Below are positions 58,000 through 64,000 of a DNA stretch of 64,000 bases, in pieces. Source of the stretch: Bradyrhizobiaceae bacterium PARB1 (GTDB lineage: Bacteria; Pseudomonadota; Alphaproteobacteria; Rhizobiales; Xanthobacteraceae). A model generated the notes under the pieces. The model was not told where the DNA came from, ran no database searches, and worked only from the letters and a program-made list of their open reading frames with translations. Where the stretch lies: assembly GCA_002256345.1 (NCBI GenBank), contig NKIY01000002.1:806001-870000 (forward strand). The letters are read 5' to 3'. The first letter of the stretch is position 1; each line of letters begins with the position of its first letter. A program made the position numbers and the translations under genes.

Positions 58000-58393
58000 C
58001 TGGCGTCTCCCGTGGACGGAACCATCCGCGGCACCGTCAAGGACGTAGATACCCGGCCACCGTTTCCGCCGCTCTGCACGCCGAGCGAAAAATGGTTTCA
58101 TCTACGGTTCCCGATGTTTCGTCGGAACCGGAGCCGCGAAACAATCAATGTCTCTGAATGGTCATACTGATGTCACCCGGGCTTAACCGTGATGCGCGTT
58201 AAGCCCGACATCAGCCCGTGAAGCGCAACTATTTAAGGCAGTTGTGCGTTGTGTTGCGCTGAGGAATACGGGGAATAGAAGGACCGCCGCCGTGACATAC
58301 GGAACCGGGAACAACGACGTCCGTGGCAATCTCAACGGCGATGCCGTCGAGCTTGATCTGACGATCGCGCCGAATCCGGCAGGCGGAAGCACA
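58000..58393. other. Intergenic region with a large palindrome
   Basis: No gene. At 58167-58214 two stacked stems occur: CTGATGT / ACATCAG (7 bp) outside and CGGGCTTAAC / GTTAAGCCCG (10 bp) inside, with a 10-base loop and a 4-base bulge. A further stem, GCGCAACT / AGTTGTGC, lies at 58223-58248. It may be a terminator or a structured leader; no T-run follows. Confidence 0.45.
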
Positions 58394-58555
58394 ATGACCG
58401 AGCATGCGATATCCCAGCACCCGCAACCTTGCCTGCGCGACAACGAATGCTCCCAACAGCAACTGCTGCGTCTGGTCGGCTATCGTGGCCCTGTCGTCGC
58501 ATCCCCATCATGGGATCGCCTGCGCCGCGAACAGGCGGCGTTGCAGGCGAGATAG
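58394..58555 (+). CDS. Possible small protein
   Basis: 53 residues: MTEHAISQHPQPCLRDNECSQQQLLRLVGYRGPVVASPSWDRLRREQAALQAR. GCGGAAG precedes the ATG by 6 bases. Convergent with creA. Composition is protein-like but the length is marginal and no family was recognised. A longer in-frame opening from 58244 has no good start. Confidence 0.35.
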   Translation: MTEHAISQHPQPCLRDNECSQQQLLRLVGYRGPVVASPSWDRLRREQAALQAR

Positions 58556-58576
58556 TCATTCCGCAATCTGCCCACT

Positions 58577-59125
58577 CTACTTGATGAAGTCGCCGCATTT
58601 CTGAACGTCGGCATTCGTCTGTCCCCACGGCATGATCGGTACTGACGAGGTCGAGTTCTTTGGCGAGCCCTCGATGATCCTGTCGGAATAAACCATATAG
58701 ACGAGGACGTTTCTCTTGGCGTCGCAGCCACGCACGATCTGCATTTTCTTGAAGAACAGCGAGCGGCGCAGGCGGAACATATCCTCGCCCTGATCGCTCT
58801 TGTTCTTGAACTTGATCGGGCCGATCTGCCGGCACGCCAGCGAGATGTCCGAGACCTCTTCGGCCAAGCCGAGCCAGCCCTTGAAGCCTCCCCGCTCCGG
58901 CACCGTGAAATGGCAGGCGACGCCTTCCACCTCGGGGTCATCGACGCCATAGGTGGCAAGCTTGTCGTTGGGGCTCAGCCATTTGAATACGGTGGAGCGG
59001 CGGAAGATCAGATCGGGCTCGTCGGCCGCCTGGGCAACACTGCCGACGCCCGTGACAACAGCGACCAGCGCGAGCGCAGCGAGGCGCATCCAACCGAAAC
59101 GAAAGCCAGAACCGATCAAGGACAT
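58577..59125 (-). CDS. creA: CreA family protein
   Basis: 182 residues. Signal peptide ending near VAQAADEP; then IFRRSTVFKWLSPNDKLATYGVDDPEVEGVACHFTVPERGGFKGWLGLAEEVSDISLACRQIGPIKFKNKSDQGEDMFRLRRSLFFKKMQIVRGCDAKRNVLVYMVYSDRIIEGSPKNSTSSVPIMPW, an almost complete match to the CreA family pattern. Periplasmic, with cysteines likely paired. The role of CreA is unknown. Single gene. Confidence 0.9.
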   Translation of the reverse strand: MSLIGSGFRFGWMRLAALALVAVVTGVGSVAQAADEPDLIFRRSTVFKWLSPNDKLATYGVDDPEVEGVACHFTVPERGGFKGWLGLAEEVSDISLACRQIGPIKFKNKSDQGEDMFRLRRSLFFKKMQIVRGCDAKRNVLVYMVYSDRIIEGSPKNSTSSVPIMPWGQTNADVQKCGDFIK

Positions 59126-59298
59126 TCAACTCTCCGTGTGTCACGCCGCATATGTAGCGATTGCGCCGCACAGTGGTAGACCGCACGGGGCCGCGTTAAT
59201 CCAATGTGAGTCTTTTTTGTTACGTTCGGGCTCACTCTTGCCGCGGCGCGATTCGCCTGCCGGTGAACGCCTTTTTGCGTCCGAGACACTAAATTCGG

Positions 59299-59346
59299 GC
59301 ATGATCTCATCGGAAAACCGGTGTCCACTTTTCGGGATCATGCTCT
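59299..59346. repeat. Dispersed palindromic repeat upstream of the L,D-transpeptidase
   Basis: Inverted ends GCATGATC (59299-59306) and GATCATGC (59336-59343) flank a core containing GGAAAACCGGTGTCCACTTT. I recognise this core as one of the commonest short repeats in Rhizobiales intergenic regions. It lies about 35 bases before the GTG start of the transpeptidase gene and may form part of its leader. Confidence 0.65.
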
Positions 59347-59378
59347 ACCCCTTTGAACGGATTCGAGGATTTTTCAGC

Positions 59379-61034
59379 GTGACGGTTTTTCAGTTTCCCG
59401 GAAGCCCTGCCCGCAAGAGCATGCTTCTGAGCGGTACTTCTGCTTCACGTCACGTGTGGTCCCCGCGTCACCTGCTGCAAGCGGCGTTGCTGGCAAGTTT
59501 CACGCTCGGCGCTGCTGCGCCGGCACAAGCCGTGTTCTGGTTCGACGAAGACCCGATGCGTCCACGCGGCATGATGGCGCCGGAAGCGCCGCCCCCGCCT
59601 CCTCCGCCGCCCCACATCAGTCGCGACCATCGGCTGAAGCAGCAGGGCGCCGCCCTGGAAAAGCAGGCGAAAGCCCATGCGAAACCAGTCGGGCCGCTGG
59701 TGATCGCCATTTCGATCGACAAGCAGACCATGCGCATATTCGACGCCAATGGCCTGTTCGCAGAAACGCGCGTCTCCACGGGCATGAAAGGCCATGAGAC
59801 GCCGTTGGGCGTATTCAGCGTCATCCAGAAGAACAAGTGGCACAAGTCGAACATCTATAGCGGCGCGCCGATGCCCTATATGCAACGGATCACCTGGTCA
59901 GGCATCGCGCTGCATGCCGGCGCATTGCCCGGCTATCCGGCGTCACACGGCTGCATCCGCATACCCATGGCCTTTGCGACCAAGCTGTGGAGCTGGACGC
60001 GTATGGGCGCCCGCGTGATCATCACGCCGGGCGAGATTTCGCCGGCCGAGTTCTCCCACCCACAGTTGGTCGCGCAAAAGCCGGTGCCTGTCGCTGTCGC
60101 ACCGATGGCGGCACCGAAGGATGAACGGCCGGCAACCGCCAAACCAGACGGCAAATCGACCGAGGTAAGATCGGACGATCTCGGCCTCAAGCCGGGCACC
60201 GCCGGCGAACGCAGCAAGACCGTGACGGCCGATGCGGCCAATGCGATCGGCGCACCGGCAAAGCCGGTTCTGTCGGATGTGAATGCGGCGATGGTCCAGA
60301 TGTCCGCGGCCAGCGCCGATCTCGCCAAAGCTCCCGGCAAGACCTCCGATGACAATGCCCGGGTGACCCGTCAGGACGTCGATGCAGCCGCTGCCAGGAT
60401 TGCGGAGTCGCCGCTGCCGGACGTCAGGAAGGCGCTGGACGCACGGGCGGAGGACTTGCCGCCCAAGTCGCCACTCCCCGAGGCCAGGAAGGACGATACG
60501 CGTTCTGCGGATACGACAAAAACAGACGCGAAGGTCGAGCCGAAGCCCGGCACGGCCAAGCTCGATGCGGTCGATATTCCGCCGCCGCCGGATACGTCGC
60601 CGAAGCGCACCGGCCAGATCGCGGTGCTGATCAGCGGCAAGGACGGCAAGCTCTATGTGCGGCAGAATTTCTCGCCGCTGTTCGAGACCCCGATCACCAT
60701 CAAGCCCGGCGACCGCCCGCTCGGCACGCATATTTTTACCGCGCGCATCGACAAGGACGAGGCCAAGAGCATCCACTGGACGGCGATGTCGCTGCCAGCG
60801 GTGCCGCATCGCGCGGCCACCGACGGGCGCCGCAAGCACGCCGTGATCGGCGAGGTGCAGCCGCTGACCGACACCGCCGCAGAAGCGCTCGACCGAATCA
60901 GCATCCCGGAAGACGCCATGGCGCAGATCGGCGAGGCGATCGCCACCGGTGGCTCGATCATCGTCTCCGACCAGAGTATCAAAGCCGGCGGCGAAACCGG
61001 CCAGGGCACCGAATTCGTCGTTCCCATGCGCTAA
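59379..61034 (+). CDS. L,D-transpeptidase (YkuD) with a second, cysteine-free YkuD-like part
   Basis: 551 residues from a GTG at 59379 (GAGGA upstream). N-terminal membrane/signal segment (LLQAALLASFTLGAAAPAQA), a proline-rich stretch (APPPPPPPP), then a YkuD domain (about 105-220): VIAISIDKQTMRIFDANGLFAETRVSTGMKGHETPLGVFSV and the catalytic IALHAGALPGYPASHGCIRIP with Cys192. It crosslinks peptidoglycan or attaches lipoprotein to it. After a long Lys/Asp/Pro linker comes TGQIAVLISGKDGKLYVRQNFSPLFETPITIKPGDRPLGTHIFTA, which repeats the start of a YkuD fold but lacks the H..SHGC site. It could be a substrate-binding or regulatory copy. Confidence 0.85.
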   Translation: MTVFQFPGSPARKSMLLSGTSASRHVWSPRHLLQAALLASFTLGAAAPAQAVFWFDEDPMRPRGMMAPEAPPPPPPPPHISRDHRLKQQGAALEKQAKAHAKPVGPLVIAISIDKQTMRIFDANGLFAETRVSTGMKGHETPLGVFSVIQKNKWHKSNIYSGAPMPYMQRITWSGIALHAGALPGYPASHGCIRIPMAFATKLWSWTRMGARVIITPGEISPAEFSHPQLVAQKPVPVAVAPMAAPKDERPATAKPDGKSTEVRSDDLGLKPGTAGERSKTVTADAANAIGAPAKPVLSDVNAAMVQMSAASADLAKAPGKTSDDNARVTRQDVDAAAARIAESPLPDVRKALDARAEDLPPKSPLPEARKDDTRSADTTKTDAKVEPKPGTAKLDAVDIPPPPDTSPKRTGQIAVLISGKDGKLYVRQNFSPLFETPITIKPGDRPLGTHIFTARIDKDEAKSIHWTAMSLPAVPHRAATDGRRKHAVIGEVQPLTDTAAEALDRISIPEDAMAQIGEAIATGGSIIVSDQSIKAGGETGQGTEFVVPMR

Positions 61035-61092
61035 GGTTGACGTCAGGCGCAGGCGGGACCACCGTGCCCGCCCTGGAGCCATGGAGCGCACC

Positions 61093-61659
61093 ATGATCAA
61101 TCGCAGACATCTGCTGACAACGCTGCTCGGCGGCGCGGCTGCTGCGGCCGTGTCGCGTGCCGGCGCACAGACCAGCCGGATGACGGCCTATGGCTTCTCC
61201 TTTGCCGGCCTGAAGGGCGATGAGATCAGGCTCGCTGACTACGCGGGCAAGCCGATCCTGGTGGTCAATACGGCCTCGCAATGCGGCTACACCCCGCAAT
61301 ATGCCGGGCTGCAGGAGCTATGGACCGAGCTCAAGGATCGCGGCCTGATGATCATCGGCGTGCCCTCCAACGATTTCGGCAATCAGGAGCCCGGCGGCCC
61401 GCACGAGATCGACGACATCGCCCATGGCCGGTTCGGTATCTCTTTTCCGATTGCGGCGAAAACCGTGGTGAAGGGCCCGAACGCGCATCCGTTCTACAAA
61501 TGGGCGGCGGAAGCCCGCCCGCGGGACCTGCCGCGCTGGAATTTTCACAAGTATCTCGTCGGCCGCGACGGATATCTGGCCGACGTTTTCGCGTCGGACG
61601 TCGAGCCGATGGATACAAGAGTGAAGACCGCGGTGGCGCGGTCGATCAGCGCGGCGTAG
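61093..61659 (+). CDS. Glutathione peroxidase family protein, Tat-exported
   Basis: 188 residues from ATG 61093. MINRRHLLTTLLGGAAAAAVSRAGAQ has the twin arginine of a Tat signal. The peroxidase part is complete: LVVNTASQCGYTPQYAGLQELW (active Cys, not selenocysteine), VPSNDFGNQEPG (Gln) and RWNFHKYLVGRDG (Trp/Asn). Bacterial members usually take electrons from thioredoxin. Export to the periplasm is uncommon for this family but occurs in alphaproteobacteria. 58 bp after the transpeptidase gene. Confidence 0.85.
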   Translation: MINRRHLLTTLLGGAAAAAVSRAGAQTSRMTAYGFSFAGLKGDEIRLADYAGKPILVVNTASQCGYTPQYAGLQELWTELKDRGLMIIGVPSNDFGNQEPGGPHEIDDIAHGRFGISFPIAAKTVVKGPNAHPFYKWAAEARPRDLPRWNFHKYLVGRDGYLADVFASDVEPMDTRVKTAVARSISAA

Positions 61660-61665
61660 CCCGAG

Positions 61666-62466
61666 CTAGGCCGCGACGACCTCTCTCGGCTGGTAGATCG
61701 CCACATGCTGGCAATGTGCCACCGGCGTGGTGCCATTGGCCACGACAAGTGCATCCAGCTCGACGAAGCGGTGGCCCTTTTTCTCGTAATTGGCGGTGAC
61801 CTTCGCCCGCGCCACCAGCTCGTCATCGACACCTGCCGCCGCCAGCAGCTGCATGCGGCTGCCGACGTGAATCCACGGACCGAGGATCGCATTGTCGACC
61901 AGCACCTTGTTCATGATCCGCTGCAGCACGCCGGGATGGACGAGGCCCTCGCGCAGATAGCGATCATCCGTCTCGCGGACTTCACCCAGATATTCGGCGA
62001 GCCCGTCCTCGGGCCACACGCGGGGCGCGGTACCGAGCCATTTGTCTTTCGCATAGGAGTCGGGATTGACGGGCAGTCGCTTCTCGACCGCAGGTGTATC
62101 CTGGAAATCTTTCAGTGCGGGAACCACAGGAAACGCCGCCAGCGACGCGGATCCGGTGGCGCGTACCTCGCCGCCGCCCGCGACCGCCAGCGCCAGCCCC
62201 TCGCCGGCCTGCTCGGCGGTCACATCGACGGTTTCGCCGTCATAGACCGGCTTGATGAATCGTGCCTCGATCAGCCCGCGTTCCAGGAAATCCCTCCCCC
62301 AATGCGACACAGCGGGGTGGACCATATAGGCCAGCACGTCCACGCCCGGCACCAGTCCGCCGGTAAAGCCGAATTTCCGCGCCACGGTGTCATCATGCAT
62401 CTTGTTTTCGGACTGTTTGGCCGTGTTGTAGGCTTCGACGCGATATGGCGCGATCTGCTGTGTCAT
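61666..62466 (-). CDS. MaoC-like hotdog-fold protein
   Basis: 266 residues from ATG 62466. Two hotdog-like halves: VEAYNTAKQSENKMHDDTVARKFGFTGGLVPGVDVLAYMVHPAV..FIKPVYDGETVDVTAEQ and IMNKVLVDNAILGPWIHVGSRMQLLAAAGVDDELVARAKVTANYEKKGHRFVELDALVVANGTTPVAH. This is the MaoC-dehydratase-like double hotdog type. It may act on acyl-CoA; the catalytic Asp/His pattern is not fully conserved, so activity is uncertain. Stop is 7 bp from the stop of the glutathione peroxidase gene (convergent). Confidence 0.8.
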   Translation of the reverse strand: MTQQIAPYRVEAYNTAKQSENKMHDDTVARKFGFTGGLVPGVDVLAYMVHPAVSHWGRDFLERGLIEARFIKPVYDGETVDVTAEQAGEGLALAVAGGGEVRATGSASLAAFPVVPALKDFQDTPAVEKRLPVNPDSYAKDKWLGTAPRVWPEDGLAEYLGEVRETDDRYLREGLVHPGVLQRIMNKVLVDNAILGPWIHVGSRMQLLAAAGVDDELVARAKVTANYEKKGHRFVELDALVVANGTTPVAHCQHVAIYQPREVVAA

Positions 62467-62640
62467 GTTCCCTCCCGAACGCTTTGCGAAGATTGGTATT
62501 CGCATTCAGGAGATGATACCCCTCACCCCGCACGAGGCAAGGCGAGGCGACGGGAACCACGTCCCGTCCGCGTCACCCGGCCCCGGCGAAAATGACTGAC
62601 ATTCTCGCAGGCGTTGTGACATCGAAAACACAGGCGACAT

Positions 62641-63123
62641 TTGACCACCCGCATCTATATCGACGCCGATGCCTGCCCGGTGAAGGATGAAATCTATCGC
62701 GTCGCCGCGCGCTTCAGCCTGCCGGTCAGCGTTGTAGCCGGAAGTTGGCTGCGCGTACCACAAGACCCGATGATCGAATGCATCGCCGCCGGGTCGGGCA
62801 TGGACGCTGCCGATGACTGGATCGCGGAACGCGCGACCAAGGGCGACGTCGTCATCACCGCCGATATCCCGCTGGCGAGCCGCTGCGTAAAGGCGGGCGC
62901 TGCAGTCATCGCGCCGAACGGCAAACCGTTCACCGAAGAATCCATCGGCATGACGCTTGCCGTGCGCAACCTGATGACCGATCTGCGTTCCTCCGGTGAA
63001 ATCACCGGCGGCCCGAAATCCTACTCGCCGCGCGACCGCTCGGCATTCCTGTCGGCCTTGGATCAAACCATCCGCCGCATCCAGCGCGACCCGGCCTTTG
63101 CGCCCGCGCCGAAACAAAGTTGA
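62641..63123 (+). CDS. yaiI: YaiI/YqxD family (UPF0178) protein
   Basis: 160 residues from a TTG at 62641. [145 protein letters not shown] is a full-length match to the family. Members resemble PIN-type nucleases (YaiI-like NYN/PIN fold) with several conserved Asp residues (D8, D10, D83 region). Function not established. The ABC-F gene follows after 9 bp. Confidence 0.9.
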   Translation: MTTRIYIDADACPVKDEIYRVAARFSLPVSVVAGSWLRVPQDPMIECIAAGSGMDAADDWIAERATKGDVVITADIPLASRCVKAGAAVIAPNGKPFTEESIGMTLAVRNLMTDLRSSGEITGGPKSYSPRDRSAFLSALDQTIRRIQRDPAFAPAPKQS

Positions 63124-63132
63124 ACTGATCTT

Positions 63133-64000
63133 ATGGCTCCTCCGCTCATCCAGCTCAAAGACATCTTCCTGACCTTCGGCGGCACGCCGCTGTTGAACGG
63201 CGTCGAACTATCGGTCAGTCAGGGCGAGCGCGTCTGCCTGATCGGTCGCAACGGCTCGGGCAAATCGACGCTGCTCAAAATCGTCGCGGGCATCGTCGAC
63301 AACGACAAGGGCAGCCGCTTCGTGCAGCCCGGCGCCACCGTGCAATATCTGCCGCAGGAACCGGATTTTTCCGGCTTTGCGACGACCCTGGCCTATGTGG
63401 AAGCCGGCATGCATGACGGCGACAATCACTATCAGGCGCAATATCTGCTCGAGCAGCTTGGCCTCACCGGCCGGGAGAATCCGGAAAACCTCTCGGGTGG
63501 TGAAGCACGCCGCACGGCGCTCGCGCGCGTGCTGGCGCCCGAGCCCGACATCCTGCTGCTGGACGAGCCGACCAACCATCTCGATCTCACCACCATCGAA
63601 TGGCTGGAAGGCGAACTGGCGAGCAGGCGCTGCGCTCTGGTGTTGATCAGCCATGACCGCCGCTTCCTCAGCAATCTGTCGCGCTCCACCGCCTGGCTCG
63701 ACCGCGGCCAGATCCGCCAGATCGATCGCGGCTTCTCGGCCTTCGAGGAATGGCGCGACGAGGTGCTGGCCGAGGAAGAGCGCGACCAGCACAAGCTCGA
63801 TCGCAAGATCGTCAATGAAGAACATTGGCTTCGCCACGGCGTCTCCGGCCGCCGCAAGCGCAACGTCAAGCGCCTCGCCGGCCTGCATGAGCTGCGTGCG
63901 CAACGTCGCGAATATCGTGGTGCCCAGGGCAATGCGACGCTCGCTGCTGCCGAAGCCGAGAAATCCGGCAAGCTGATTTTTGAAGCGAAGAACATCTCGC
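63133..64000 (+). CDS. uup: ABC-F family ATPase, 3' end outside the window
   Basis: The first 289 codons are present. MAPPLIQLKDIFLTFGGTPLLNGVELSVSQGERVCLIGRNGSGKSTLLKIVAGIV has Walker A; NLSGGEARRTALARVLAPEPDILLLDEPTNHLDL has the signature and Walker B; a linker helix rich in charged residues follows (RKIVNEEHWLRHGVSGRRKRNVKRLAGL). The second ATPase half would begin just past the end, near LIFEAKNIS. The Uup-type linker and layout suggest Uup (ribosome- or DNA-junction-associated) and not a drug transporter. It is a soluble protein. Confidence 0.9.
   Translation, partial: MAPPLIQLKDIFLTFGGTPLLNGVELSVSQGERVCLIGRNGSGKSTLLKIVAGIVDNDKGSRFVQPGATVQYLPQEPDFSGFATTLAYVEAGMHDGDNHYQAQYLLEQLGLTGRENPENLSGGEARRTALARVLAPEPDILLLDEPTNHLDLTTIEWLEGELASRRCALVLISHDRRFLSNLSRSTAWLDRGQIRQIDRGFSAFEEWRDEVLAEEERDQHKLDRKIVNEEHWLRHGVSGRRKRNVKRLAGLHELRAQRREYRGAQGNATLAAAEAEKSGKLIFEAKNIS

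Overview
The window looks like a chromosomal stretch from an alphaproteobacterium of the Bradyrhizobium / Rhodopseudomonas / Afipia group. The signs are high G+C, Shine-Dalgarno starts with frequent GTG and TTG, a DUF3551 secreted protein, several Bug-family tricarboxylate transporter binding proteins, a CreA protein, many small exported proteins of unknown function, and intergenic palindromes of the kind scattered through these genomes. No tRNA, rRNA or CRISPR array was seen. The genus is an inference from protein style and not a measured match.

Positions 1-5.2 kb are an accessory island of visibly lower G+C. It opens inside tniB, the AAA+ regulator of a Tn7/Tn5053-like transposon, followed by a long tniQ with repeated helix-turn-helix-like segments, two terminators and several TGGAC-type repeats. 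Beyond these lies a candidate defence cargo. It consists of two minus-strand genes overlapping by 4 nt (a HEPN-like protein and an abortive-infection C-terminal-domain protein), divergent from a membrane-anchored unknown. The island ends next to a small conserved gene broken by a stop, a frameshift and loss of its 3' part (5205-5415), a plausible scar of the junction.

From 5.4 to 20.7 kb are ordinary chromosomal genes: a dual-receiver response regulator, small stress or unknown proteins, SRPBCC and SnoaL-like proteins, an AraC regulator with a nitroreductase, a bifunctional muralytic enzyme, solute-binding proteins (Bug and TAXI types), a GFA protein, a YghU-like glutathione transferase, PsiF and a group III truncated haemoglobin. 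From 20.8 to 25.1 kb an AraC regulator, two orphan Bug binding proteins, a NIPSNAP protein and a class II aldolase form an apparent small catabolic locus.

From 25.2 to 43.5 kb is an efflux-rich region. It holds an EmrE-type SMR pump, two RND pump/adaptor pairs each with a divergent TetR gene and a recognisable palindrome upstream, and two MFS exporters with an SDR. Between them are a MEKHLA protein, a variant CPBP protease, a GrlR-like protein with two repeats and a GAF-GGDEF-PilZ signalling protein. From 43.7 to 53.4 kb come a DEAD-box helicase, MgtC, a DUF2161 protein, a rifampin ADP-ribosyltransferase (arr), GNAT, a hotdog thioesterase, a BtuF-like protein, and a divergent PNPOx-family/MocR pair.

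From 53.5 to 64 kb the clearest regulatory signal is a divergent SDR/TetR pair with two identical palindromes (TGACAT-N11-ATGTCA) between them. It is followed by a diverged duplication of about 110 bp around a SnoaL-like gene, another SDR, CreA, a two-part L,D-transpeptidase, a Tat-exported glutathione peroxidase, a MaoC-like protein, a YaiI-family protein and the start of an ABC-F ATPase that runs off the window.

The best candidate for something undescribed is the three-gene unit at 2919-5105 behind the Tn7-like genes.
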